Below, one piece after another: positions 30,280 through 38,524 of a DNA stretch of 64,000 bases. The notes below the pieces were generated by a model. The model had not been told where the DNA came from. It ran no database searches and saw only the letters and a list, made by a program, of their open reading frames with translations. How positions within the stretch are numbered: the first letter of the stretch is position 1; each line of letters begins with the position of its first letter. Source of the stretch: Campylobacter vicugnae (GTDB taxonomy: Bacteria > Campylobacterota > Campylobacteria > Campylobacterales > Campylobacteraceae); NCBI RefSeq assembly GCF_002139875.1, contig NZ_CP018793.1:1116001-1180000 (forward strand), in the 5' to 3' direction. The translations under genes were made by a program, and so were the position numbers.

Positions 30280-31500
30280 TTATCTATTATTTAATCTTGT
30301 ATATTCATCACAGCCTTTTTGTAAGCCTAAATCACAAGCCTTACCATAATACTCCTTGGCTATAGCATTATCTTTCTTTACGCCTTTACCTTCTTCATAT
30401 AAGGACCCAAGAGCACCGCAACCATTTGCATTGCCACCATCACAAGCTTTTTTAAATAGTTCAGCAGCTTTTTGGTAATCCTGTTTTACTCCTTGACCTT
30501 TATAATATAAATTCCCAAAAAGACCGCAACCATTTGAATCGCCATCATCACAAGCTTTTTTAAATAGTTCAGTAGCTTTTTGGTAATCCTGTTTTACTCC
30601 TTGACCTTTTATGTATAAAATTCCAAGTAAAGTGCAAGCACGTGCATTACCATCACAGGCTTTTTGCAATAATTTGGTAGCTTTGTGGTAATTTTGCTTT
30701 ACACCTTTACCGTCTCTATATAAAACCCCAAGATTAGAACAACCAAGCATATAATCGCCATCACAGGCTTTTTGATATAACTCAGCAGCCTTTTGATAAT
30801 TCTGTTCTACACCATAACCATTTTCATATAAAACCCCAAGATTAGGGCAACCAACCACATAATCGCCATCACAGCCTTTTTGATATAACTCGAGAGCTTT
30901 TTGATAATTCTGTTCTACGCCATAACCATTTCTATGCAAATGTCCAAGCAAAACGCAACCCATTATATTATCACCATTACAGGCTTTTTGGTATGACTCA
31001 GCAGCTTTTTGATAATTCTGTTCTGCACCTTTGCCATATGCATATGAGAACCCAAGATTAAAGCAACCATCCACATTATTACCTTCACATGCTTCTTGAT
31101 ATAGTTTAAAAGCTTTTTGGTAATCTTGTCTTACGCCTTTTCCGGTTGCATACAGTTTTCCAAGAAAATTACAACCATACATTTCGCCATTATTACAGGA
31201 TTTTTGATATAACTTAGCAGCTTTTTGATAATTTTGCTCTACGCCTTTACCGTCTCTATACAAATCAGCAAGAATAAGGCAACTAAATCGAGAGCTGCCA
31301 TCACAAGATTTTTTAAATAATTCAGCAGCTTTTTGGTAATCCTGTTTTACACCTTTGCCAGTATAATATAACTTTCCAAGAGAAAAGCAAGCATCCATAT
31401 CTCCATTATTGCAAGAGCTTTCTAGCTTTTTAGGATCCATATCCTTAGCCACAATCACGCTAAAAAGTAGCCCAATGATTAAAATGATCTTTTTCATCAA
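30280..31500 (-). CDS. Secreted Sel1-like (Hcp-type) cysteine-rich repeat protein
   Basis: 406 aa with a signal peptide (MKKIILIIGLLFSVIVA). The rest is ten ~36-residue Sel1 repeats of the pattern G(K/Y/Q)GV(K/E)Q(D/N)YQKA...Y/F-KKACDG-x-C-LG. Each carries two cysteines spaced to form a disulphide between the helices, as in Helicobacter cysteine-rich proteins (HcpA family). The location is periplasmic or secreted. Hcp proteins are known for penicillin binding and host immune effects, but this protein's role is unknown. Neighbouring repeats are near-identical at DNA level (for example the last two full repeats), so the copy number may vary. Confidence 0.88.
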   Translation of the reverse strand: MMKKIILIIGLLFSVIVAKDMDPKKLESSCNNGDMDACFSLGKLYYTGKGVKQDYQKAAELFKKSCDGSSRFSCLILADLYRDGKGVEQNYQKAAKLYQKSCNNGEMYGCNFLGKLYATGKGVRQDYQKAFKLYQEACEGNNVDGCFNLGFSYAYGKGAEQNYQKAAESYQKACNGDNIMGCVLLGHLHRNGYGVEQNYQKALELYQKGCDGDYVVGCPNLGVLYENGYGVEQNYQKAAELYQKACDGDYMLGCSNLGVLYRDGKGVKQNYHKATKLLQKACDGNARACTLLGILYIKGQGVKQDYQKATELFKKACDDGDSNGCGLFGNLYYKGQGVKQDYQKAAELFKKACDGGNANGCGALGSLYEEGKGVKKDNAIAKEYYGKACDLGLQKGCDEYTRLNNR

Positions 31501-31525
31501 TATCCTTTAACAAATAAATTTAATT

Positions 31526-33334
31526 CTACTCCACCGTTACACTCTTAGCAAGATTGCGTGGCATATCTACATCATTACCCAATCTAATAGAAATCTCAAG
31601 TGCAAATAACTGCAACACAACCATAATCTCAAAAAACTCACTCATAGGATGAGAGTGCGAATTAATCCTAATAAAATCATCGCTTAGCTCAAATTCAATC
31701 GGAGAGATAGTCGTGATAAATGCATCTCTAGCTGCAAGCTCTTCTACATTTGATTTAGTCTTATCATATAAGATAGTTTGTGGTAATAATGCAATCGTAT
31801 ATAACCCCTCATCTGCTAAGGCTATTGGCCCATGCTTCATCTCTCCAGCTGGATAACCTTCAGCATGTAAATAGCTAATCTCTTTTAATTTTAACGCACC
31901 TTCAAGAGCTAATGGATAAAAAATATCCCTTCCGATAAAGAAAAATCCATGTCCATGCACATAATGCTTAGCTTTGCGATAAATTTTTTCTTGCAAACTT
32001 TTATCAAAATTTACCACGCTTGGGATATTTCGAAGAGCGCTTATCTCATCTTGTAAAACTTTAGTGCTTATAGTGCCACGAACTTTAGCAAGTTTTAGAG
32101 CTAACATCCATAAGCAGATCATCTGAGTAGCAAAAGCTTTAGTACTTGCTACGCCTTTTTCTATACCTGCACGAGTTAGTAAAACCTCTTTAGCCATTCT
32201 AACAATACTTGAATTATCCACATTACAGATGGCTAAAGTTTTTAAATTTGAGTTTTTAGCAATTTTTAAAGCCTCTAAAGTATCTGCCGTTTCGCCACTT
32301 TGGCTAATTACTACAAATAGCGAATTTGGATTTAAAAACGGCTCTTTATATCTAAATTCACTAGCAACTACCACAGTAGCTCTAATCTTAGCTAATCTTT
32401 CTAGCAGATAACTAGCAGCTAGTGCTGCATGATAGCTTGTACCGCAAGCACATAGCACTATCTCATCAATGCCATCAAGCACACTCTCATCTATATCTAA
32501 GCTCAAATCATCATCGCTTAATCTTCCCATTAAACACTCAGCAATCACTTGAGACTGCTCATAGATCTCTTTTTCCATAAAAAATCTATAACCATCTTTT
32601 AACGCATAGCCTTTATCTTTTGGCAACTCGCTAAAGCTCAATTTTACTTCATTATCATTTTCATCATATATATTTAAACTTCCAAGTTTTACTACGCCAT
32701 ATGTGCCATCTTCAAGATATATCGCGTCTTTAGCCAAACCAATAAGTGGAGAATCTGAACTAGATAGATAAAACTCATCAGCATCTCTAGCGATGATAAG
32801 TGGAGCTGCATTTTTAGCAAAAAACAACTCACCAGGAGCTGCCTTAGTTACAAGCAAAGTAGCATATGCACCTTTTAATCTTGATATAGTCTTTTTATAT
32901 GCATCAAATGGAGTTTTAGCACTTTTATTATACTCTTCAAAAAGATGAACAATAACCTCAGTATCAGTTTGACTTAAAAACTTCACTCCAGCTGCTTCTA
33001 GCTCATCTTTTAGCTCTTTGTAATTTTCTATAATACCATTATGGATAACAAAGCTATACTCACCAAGATGTGGATGAGCGTTAATCTCAGTAGGCTTTCC
33101 ATGCGTTGCCCATCTAGTATGACCGATAGCTACGCCAAAGCCTTTAGACTCATAATCTTTCATCTTATTGGCTAAATTTTCAAGTTTTCCAACAGCCTTA
33201 TAATATCCTATCTCATCGCCACTAGCTATAGCCATTCCAGCACTATCATAGCCACGATATTCTAACTCTTTAAGTCCATTTAATATAATATTTTTTTTCT
33301 CTTTATTACCAATATAACCAACAATTCCACACAT
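31526..33334 (-). CDS. glmS: Glutamine--fructose-6-phosphate aminotransferase (isomerizing)
   Basis: 602 aa. The start MCGIVGYIGN leaves Cys as the N-terminal nucleophile after Met removal. The GATase-2 domain (1-~220) has GHTRWATHGKP, and two SIS domains follow (CGTSYHAALA; SQSGETADT). The C-terminus ends LAKSVTVE as in the family. It makes glucosamine-6-phosphate for peptidoglycan and LPS. It lies 4 bases downstream of the GlnD-like gene. Confidence 0.97.
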   Translation of the reverse strand: MCGIVGYIGNKEKKNIILNGLKELEYRGYDSAGMAIASGDEIGYYKAVGKLENLANKMKDYESKGFGVAIGHTRWATHGKPTEINAHPHLGEYSFVIHNGIIENYKELKDELEAAGVKFLSQTDTEVIVHLFEEYNKSAKTPFDAYKKTISRLKGAYATLLVTKAAPGELFFAKNAAPLIIARDADEFYLSSSDSPLIGLAKDAIYLEDGTYGVVKLGSLNIYDENDNEVKLSFSELPKDKGYALKDGYRFFMEKEIYEQSQVIAECLMGRLSDDDLSLDIDESVLDGIDEIVLCACGTSYHAALAASYLLERLAKIRATVVVASEFRYKEPFLNPNSLFVVISQSGETADTLEALKIAKNSNLKTLAICNVDNSSIVRMAKEVLLTRAGIEKGVASTKAFATQMICLWMLALKLAKVRGTISTKVLQDEISALRNIPSVVNFDKSLQEKIYRKAKHYVHGHGFFFIGRDIFYPLALEGALKLKEISYLHAEGYPAGEMKHGPIALADEGLYTIALLPQTILYDKTKSNVEELAARDAFITTISPIEFELSDDFIRINSHSHPMSEFFEIMVVLQLFALEISIRLGNDVDMPRNLAKSVTVE

Positions 33335-33337
33335 ATT

Positions 33338-35746
33338 TTACTCCGTTATAATCTCTTTTAAAAATTGATCTATTTTATCTTTTAGCTTATCTTCTATATG
33401 TAGAAGTAGCACATTTCTGGTGCGATTTTTGATAGTTTGTATTCTAGCATTTGCTAACTTAATTTGGAATTTACTAAGCATACTTAGGATATAAACCATA
33501 AAACCACGCTGATCTTTTGAATTTATATTTAGCTTAGCATAATTTTGTGAATAATTCATATCAAAACTAATCTCATTAGATAAAATAACTGGTTTATCAC
33601 ACTGCGGATTATCTTTAGAGCATAAAGCTTGGATAATTTGGTTTTGACTATTTTCAATCTTAGAATTATAATCAAGCCTTATATAACTCTTACCATCAAA
33701 AAGCTCAAAAATCTCCATATAAGCAAGATCTAAATTGCGTAACTCCCATAAAACCATAGCCATATTCCAGCTGCTTTTAGTGATAATTTTTACGCTATGG
33801 CTTGTTAATTCTAGATTTATATTTGAGCAATCATTAGCCTTAAGTGCGATATCGATAATTTGCTGCTGAGTATATTTAAGAAAGAGCAAATTTGACTCTA
33901 TGGCCAAAATTCTATCTTTTATCTGCTTATCTAATGATATAAATTCTTTTTGCTTTTTTAAAAGCTCAATCTTTTTAGTACGCTTACTTACGATATCTAT
34001 TAGATTCTCATCACTATCAAAAGCGCTTAAAGCACTATCATAAATTTGGCGTAGCTTAGCATTTTGTGTAGCGCTAAATGGGTGTGAATTCTTAGCTTTT
34101 AATCTAGCATAACTTAAGATATATAACAATTTTAAAGCTTGTTTTTCTTTAATAGAGCTTACTAGGCTTAGCATTGCTGATTCATTAATCGGCTCTGAAA
34201 GTAGATCTATAAGCTGATTTTGATTTTTAATCAAATTCATACCCATATTTATGGTCTTTTGCATTAAATCTAATTTAACACAATATGAACGAAATATATT
34301 AGCACTACTTGTATAATTCATTGAGGCTTTATGCATAAGAGCTACTAGCTTTAAGAGCATTTTGCCATTAGCACACAAATCAGCATAAAGACTAAAGACA
34401 AATTTATCCTCAATGCTCTCTAGCTCACCCACAACTGCTATACAGCTCTCATCTAGACTATACTCGCCCTCCAAGCTAGCAAGATGTGAGCTAAATTCCA
34501 TTGGTTTAATAATTTTAAGAAGCTTTGAACTATCTAAAAGAAGCTTTAAAATATCCTTACTATGCTTACGATTTAATATCTTTTTTAGCCCTTCATAGAC
34601 CTTTGTAGAGCTACTATCTTCTAGGCGTTTTATATATATTAAAGCACTTATATCAAAAGCAAGCTCAACATCAGGCAATAGGCTTAATTCTTTAAGGACA
34701 AGCTCAAAATCTTTTGGCTTTTTACAGCTTGGCACATAGATAGTATTTGCAATATTATATATCCCATTTGAAAGCCTACAAATTCTAGCAGTACCTAAAG
34801 ATATTCTTACGCCAAAAGCGCGCCTTGCTAGATATCTTGAATAGATATATATAGTATGCATTGCCCATAGGCATTTACTTAGGAGTATCTCTTGAGGGCT
34901 TAGGCCCTTTTTTGCTTTGGTTTGCATAATTTTAGTTACAGAATCTAGATATTCACGACCTAAAATTTCGCCACCACCACTAATTTGCAAGGCTGAGCGT
35001 AGCGAACTAATATAATCAAATGCTAAATTCATCTCGCTTAATTCATTTTCATCTATATATTTTAATGCATTAGATTTTAATGTGCTGCCAAAGAGACTAA
35101 ATAGCCAAAACGCCCTTTTATAATCCATAAATCCACCACTACCATTAAGCAAATTTGGACTACAATCTAAATAGTGCGGACAACTCATCGGCTCAAGCTT
35201 ATTTAAATGATAACGAATTAGCTCATCTTTTTTATCTTTATTGATTTGAGTAATTTGAGTTTTAATATTTTTATATAGAATTTTTGAGCCACATACTAGA
35301 CGAATATGACTAAACAATACAGCCAGCTCGATATCATCGCAGATCGCACTTAGCTCATCTTGTTCATATAGCTTTGCTTCTATATCTAAGCCTACATTTT
35401 TTAGAATTTGCAAATATCTTTGAGCAATAGCTTTAGAATTATAGCCTAATTCATTTTTATAGATTATAGCTAGGTCAATTCTGCTTTTAACACTCATTTC
35501 GCCAAGCGCATAACTACCGATAGCCACCACACACAAAGGCACACTATCATCACTTAGTATAAACTCACCAAATGAATCTAATTTAACTATATCAAAGGCT
35601 GATTTTAAAAATTTATCTATCTCTTTGGCTTGATAAATTCCATAATTCCTACCACCAAGTTTTATAAATTGACCTTTTAAGCTCTCTTTACATTTTGCTA
35701 TATCTTCTTTTAATTTCACATTTGTCTTATTTTTACTTGATCTCAT
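33338..35746 (-). CDS. GlnD-like protein with degenerate nucleotidyltransferase and HD motifs
   Basis: 802 aa. Domain order resembles GlnD (PII uridylyltransferase): an N-terminal nucleotidyltransferase (~60-200), a GlnD-type middle, an HD-like part (~400-480) and C-terminal ACT-like sequence (FMVYILSMLSKFQIKLANARI). The catalytic residues differ: the nucleotidyltransferase motif reads GSYALGEMSVKSRIDLAI, with Arg where the first Asp of DxD is expected, and the HD site reads LMHKAS instead of LxHDxxK. It may therefore bind rather than modify. It precedes glmS, as I recall for the Cj1366-1367 pair of C. jejuni. No PII gene is in the window. Confidence 0.7.
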   Translation of the reverse strand: MRSSKNKTNVKLKEDIAKCKESLKGQFIKLGGRNYGIYQAKEIDKFLKSAFDIVKLDSFGEFILSDDSVPLCVVAIGSYALGEMSVKSRIDLAIIYKNELGYNSKAIAQRYLQILKNVGLDIEAKLYEQDELSAICDDIELAVLFSHIRLVCGSKILYKNIKTQITQINKDKKDELIRYHLNKLEPMSCPHYLDCSPNLLNGSGGFMDYKRAFWLFSLFGSTLKSNALKYIDENELSEMNLAFDYISSLRSALQISGGGEILGREYLDSVTKIMQTKAKKGLSPQEILLSKCLWAMHTIYIYSRYLARRAFGVRISLGTARICRLSNGIYNIANTIYVPSCKKPKDFELVLKELSLLPDVELAFDISALIYIKRLEDSSSTKVYEGLKKILNRKHSKDILKLLLDSSKLLKIIKPMEFSSHLASLEGEYSLDESCIAVVGELESIEDKFVFSLYADLCANGKMLLKLVALMHKASMNYTSSANIFRSYCVKLDLMQKTINMGMNLIKNQNQLIDLLSEPINESAMLSLVSSIKEKQALKLLYILSYARLKAKNSHPFSATQNAKLRQIYDSALSAFDSDENLIDIVSKRTKKIELLKKQKEFISLDKQIKDRILAIESNLLFLKYTQQQIIDIALKANDCSNINLELTSHSVKIITKSSWNMAMVLWELRNLDLAYMEIFELFDGKSYIRLDYNSKIENSQNQIIQALCSKDNPQCDKPVILSNEISFDMNYSQNYAKLNINSKDQRGFMVYILSMLSKFQIKLANARIQTIKNRTRNVLLLHIEDKLKDKIDQFLKEIITE

Positions 35747-35905
35747 CTACTTCCTTTGGTGGTATTTTATCTAAATTTGATTAATACATCTCTTTGTAAT
35801 AAGATACAAATAGGTAGGTTTTAAAATTAAAATACTATCTTAGCATAGAGCAAAACAACCCTTTAATGGATATTAAAGTAATGATGATTAAATTGAATTA
35901 AAATA

Positions 35906-35929
35906 AAGCCTAGCCTTTTAGCTAGGCTT
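35906..35929 (-). terminator. Terminator of the cytochrome c-MOMP unit
   Basis: AAGCCTAGC (35906-35914) pairs with GCTAGGCTT (35921-35929), followed on the minus strand by TATTTTAATT. Confidence 0.85.
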
Positions 35930-35947
35930 GTAGTAGTTTAATTTAAA

Positions 35948-37255
35948 TTAAAAGTTATATCTAGCTTCAAATCTTAAGTGTTGATTATCGCTAGCCTCAT
36001 TATCTCCGTTCATATATGAGTACCAAGCTTTGAAGTTAAGTTTTTTGCTATATTTATAATCTACTCTAGCTACTGCTTCATATGCATCTACAGTTGAGTT
36101 TGGCTCAATATTTTTTATTTCATTATAGACAACCCTCATACCTACATAATCAGCGCCTACTCTTACTTTATTAGCAAATGTATAACCAGCAGTTGCAAAA
36201 TAAGCTGATAAATCACCATCTATAAATGTATAATCTAGCAGATCTTCACCAGCTGTGATAAAGCCCCCTTGATCTTCAAATGAGATTAAAGAATATCCAT
36301 TATCTTTAGTATTTATGTTTATATAACCTACACTACCATCAAAGCCAAAGCCTTTAGCACCTAATTTAGCAGCTAAAAATGTAGCATCATCTAAATTCAG
36401 ATCTGCCATTTCATATTTAGCTGGAACTTGCGTAGGGTCATATACTACTGCTCTAGCACTATTAGCCCACATACTCGAACCAGCAGCTTGAGCTTGCAAG
36501 CTTAGATCTACATCGCCTATATTAGCGCCTAGAGTTACATCAGCAGCGTATAGCTGGGCTACGCTATCAAGTGCGCTATACCATAGTTGGAAGCTAATAG
36601 GGTCATATGAGCCAATAGCAGCTACGCCATATAGATTTCTATCAGTTACATACTCTAGTTTGCCACTAATTTCGCCATCAAGATCAAGAGTTGCTTTTGC
36701 ATTACCTAAAATAAAAGCACTTGAACCAATATCGCTATCACCTTGCAAATTATCAAACGCCATACCAACTAAAGTTAATCCGCCAATATCACTATTAAGC
36801 ACCTTAATACCAGTTCCCACCATATCATCAGTAAAAAATGTGCCTAGAACTTGGCGACCAGCTGTAAGGGTAGTATTACCAGCTGTATATCCTAGATAGA
36901 ATTGGCGAATATTAAATGTTTGACCGAAGCTATCCTCACCCCTATCATCTACGCCAACCATAGTTTTAGAATTAACATTTTCACCTGAGCTATCAACGCT
37001 ATCATATCTAAAGCCAATAACACCAAAAAATCTATCATCTAAAGTAGCCTTAAAATCAATATCAGATGTAAATCTATGTTCATTATCTGTATCTTCAAAA
37101 GATGCTAGTTTTGCATTTTGACTATCAAATCTATATCTTGCATAACCTGTTACTTCTACATTTTTAATAGCTTCTTCAAGTGATGTAGCGTTTGCTAAAT
37201 TTGCTAAAGCACCTGCAGCTATGATTGTAGCTAAGCTTAGTTTGGTTAATCTCAT
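35948..37255 (-). CDS. Major outer membrane porin (MOMP/PorA family), copy 1
   Basis: 435 aa with a signal peptide (MRLTKLSLATIIAAGALANLANA). The mature protein starts TSLEEAIKNVEVTGYARYRF and ends LRFEARYNF, a C-terminal Phe typical of beta-barrels. It has the MOMP motif DDMVGTGIKVLNSDI and a YLGYTAGNTTLTAGRQVLGTF region. It forms trimeric general pores. It is ~70% alike in conserved segments to the copy at 38525 but differs in the loops. It follows the cytochrome c gene by 20 bases and is probably in its operon. Confidence 0.93.
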   Translation of the reverse strand: MRLTKLSLATIIAAGALANLANATSLEEAIKNVEVTGYARYRFDSQNAKLASFEDTDNEHRFTSDIDFKATLDDRFFGVIGFRYDSVDSSGENVNSKTMVGVDDRGEDSFGQTFNIRQFYLGYTAGNTTLTAGRQVLGTFFTDDMVGTGIKVLNSDIGGLTLVGMAFDNLQGDSDIGSSAFILGNAKATLDLDGEISGKLEYVTDRNLYGVAAIGSYDPISFQLWYSALDSVAQLYAADVTLGANIGDVDLSLQAQAAGSSMWANSARAVVYDPTQVPAKYEMADLNLDDATFLAAKLGAKGFGFDGSVGYININTKDNGYSLISFEDQGGFITAGEDLLDYTFIDGDLSAYFATAGYTFANKVRVGADYVGMRVVYNEIKNIEPNSTVDAYEAVARVDYKYSKKLNFKAWYSYMNGDNEASDNQHLRFEARYNF

Positions 37256-37275
37256 TTTATTACCTTTGTGTTGTT

Positions 37276-37848
37276 TTACTCTAAATAGCTACCTTGAGTA
37301 GTTGGGGTAGTTTTGATATCATCATTTTCATCTTCATCTATGGCAAAGGCATTATCGCCTTTTAAATAGGCTATTATATGGCCTAAATCTTTTAGACTCA
37401 TCTTAATTGCAATTGGTCTCATTAGATACTTCAATCTACCACCATACTGAGCATCACCTCTATATCCAGCCATTGAGTCAGCTATATCATCTCCACTCAT
37501 ATCGCTTAATCTTTCTGAAACTGACATAGCCCTTTTAGTGCCTTTTTCGCCGTGGCAGGATTTGCAGTTTTTATCATATAATTCTTTGCCTTTATCGCTG
37601 TTATAATTAGCATTTTTATTTATACCAATATTTATAAATCTATCATCTTCATCATCTTCAAATTTAGATGGCTGTTTATTGCTATTTTCATATACTTTTA
37701 CGCTTAGGTTATTATCTTTGGCGTGTTTTTCTACTAGGGCTTTTAACTCCTTGCCAAACTCTCCATCAGCTTCTATTATATAGCTATCATTTGCAGCTAT
37801 TAGGTTTGAGGCTATTAGTAATGGTATCGCCCATTTTGCTATTTTCAT
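37276..37848 (-). CDS. Periplasmic monohaem cytochrome c
   Basis: 190 aa with a signal peptide (MKIAKWAIPLLIASNLIAA). One haem-binding CKSCH sits near residue 96, with Met as the probable distal ligand in the MRPIAIKM region. The N-terminal ~85 residues are a separate small domain with no haem motif (KVYENSNKQPSKFEDDEDD), and the C-terminus is acidic. It probably carries electrons in the periplasm, for example toward an oxidase or peroxidase; the partner is unknown. It lies between the two MOMP genes, same strand. Confidence 0.85.
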   Translation of the reverse strand: MKIAKWAIPLLIASNLIAANDSYIIEADGEFGKELKALVEKHAKDNNLSVKVYENSNKQPSKFEDDEDDRFINIGINKNANYNSDKGKELYDKNCKSCHGEKGTKRAMSVSERLSDMSGDDIADSMAGYRGDAQYGGRLKYLMRPIAIKMSLKDLGHIIAYLKGDNAFAIDEDENDDIKTTPTTQGSYLE

Positions 37849-38002
37849 TTTTTTCCTTTTGTTTTAATATGCTATTATCAATTTATTATTACTACAATTA
37901 TAAGCCATTGCAAAATTTTAATTAGCAACTATAAGGTATGATTTTATCTAAATTTGACTTTAAGAAATTTGAATTTATTTAGTATTTTTTTACCCTTTTG
38001 TA

Positions 38003-38008
38003 ATTATA
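38003..38008 (-). promoter_or_regulatory. Putative promoter of the cytochrome c-MOMP unit
   Basis: Minus strand GAATTTATAATTACAAAAGG contains a perfect -10 box. The start would be ~155 nt before the cytochrome ATG. No other feature is visible between 37849 and 38140 apart from AT-rich sequence. Confidence 0.4.
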
Positions 38009-38140
38009 AATTCTATTGTCCAAATCGCAAAAAATCACACTATGAGTGAGCATAACAATATTTTAAATTTTGATTCAATAGACAAATTCAAATCAAAAAT
38101 CAAATTCACTAAGCTAAAAATATTTTAAAATAAATTAGGA

Positions 38141-38146
38141 TATAAT
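38141..38146 (+). promoter_or_regulatory. -10 box of the 21-aa peptide mRNA
   Basis: TATAAT in TTAGGATATAATCACGC. The start would be near 38153, directly before the leader stem-loop. Confidence 0.65.
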
Positions 38147-38158
38147 CACGCTTGAGGG

Positions 38159-38188
38159 TTTGCCACAAGGTCCGACCCTTGTGGCAAA
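38159..38188 (+). other. 5' stem-loop of the 21-aa peptide mRNA
   Basis: TTTGCCACAAGG (38159-38170) pairs perfectly with CCTTGTGGCAAA (38177-38188) around a 6-nt loop: 12 bp at the very 5' end of the predicted transcript. The arm CCTTGTGG recurs in the terminator (38314-38321). CGCCCC just after it (38193-38198) is complementary to GGGGCG after the ORF (38297-38302). Confidence 0.75.
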
Positions 38189-38211
38189 TTTACGCCCCAA
38201 AAGGAGCGATA

Positions 38212-38277
38212 ATGAAGCCACAATTCATTATTGTTGTTATTATACTACTTTGTGTAATAGCTGTCAAGGCTTATTAG
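38212..38277 (+). CDS. Hydrophobic 21-aa peptide, putative type I toxin
   Basis: ATG at 38212 follows AAAAGGAG (38199-38206) by 5 nt. The product is 21 residues: MKPQF, then the hydrophobic IIVVIILLCVIAV, then KAY: a single short membrane span. It shares VIILLCVI and the downstream Lys with the 26-aa peptide at 20.1 kb. It is alone between a MOMP gene and a cytochrome c gene, both on the other strand. It has its own -10 box, a 12-bp leader hairpin, a terminator and an internal antisense -10 box, giving a transcript of ~177 nt. The layout is that of type I toxins (AapA/IsoA, Hok/Sok) but the peptide is not one I recognise. Confidence 0.7.
   Translation: MKPQFIIVVIILLCVIAVKAY
38239..38244 (-). 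promoter_or_regulatory. Antisense -10 box inside the 21-aa peptide gene
   Basis: Minus strand AGTATAATAACAAC contains TATAAT, at codons I10-I11 of the peptide. A start near 38232 gives an RNA complementary to the start codon, the SD and the leader stem-loop. Confidence 0.5.
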
Positions 38278-38282
38278 TCTTG

Positions 38283-38301
38283 AGCCTCGCTTATGCGGGG
38301 C
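38283..38301 (+). other. 3' hairpin of the 21-aa peptide mRNA
   Basis: GCCTCGC (38284-38290) pairs with GCGGGGC (38295-38301) with one G-T pair. GGGGCG of this hairpin can instead pair with CGCCCC just before the SD. The following GCGATAATGAA (38300-38310) duplicates the bases around the start codon (38206-38216). Confidence 0.55.
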
Positions 38302-38308
38302 GATAATG

Positions 38309-38329
38309 AATTACCTTGTGGTAATTTTT
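38309..38329 (+). terminator. Terminator of the 21-aa peptide mRNA
   Basis: AATTACC (38309-38315), loop TTGT, GGTAATT (38320-38326), then TTT. From 38330 to the MOMP terminator at 38473 I see nothing. Confidence 0.7.
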
Positions 38330-38472
38330 GACTACTTTTATCCAAATTTTTACTAAAATTTTATAAAAAATCTGTGATATTTTATATTTTTAAGTCAATT
38401 TTAGCCATTTTGGTTTGTAATGATTGGAATTTATAAAGCTATATGAATTTAATTGATAAAGCATAAAAAAAG

Positions 38473-38496
38473 GGAGCCTAGCTAAGGCTAGACTCC
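38473..38496 (-). terminator. Terminator of MOMP copy 2
   Basis: GGAG.CTAGC pairs with GCTAG.CTCC around TAAG, with one internal mismatch. On the minus strand CCCTTTTTT follows. Confidence 0.85.
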
Positions 38497-38524
38497 TGTG
38501 AAAATTTAAGATAAAACTCTATAA

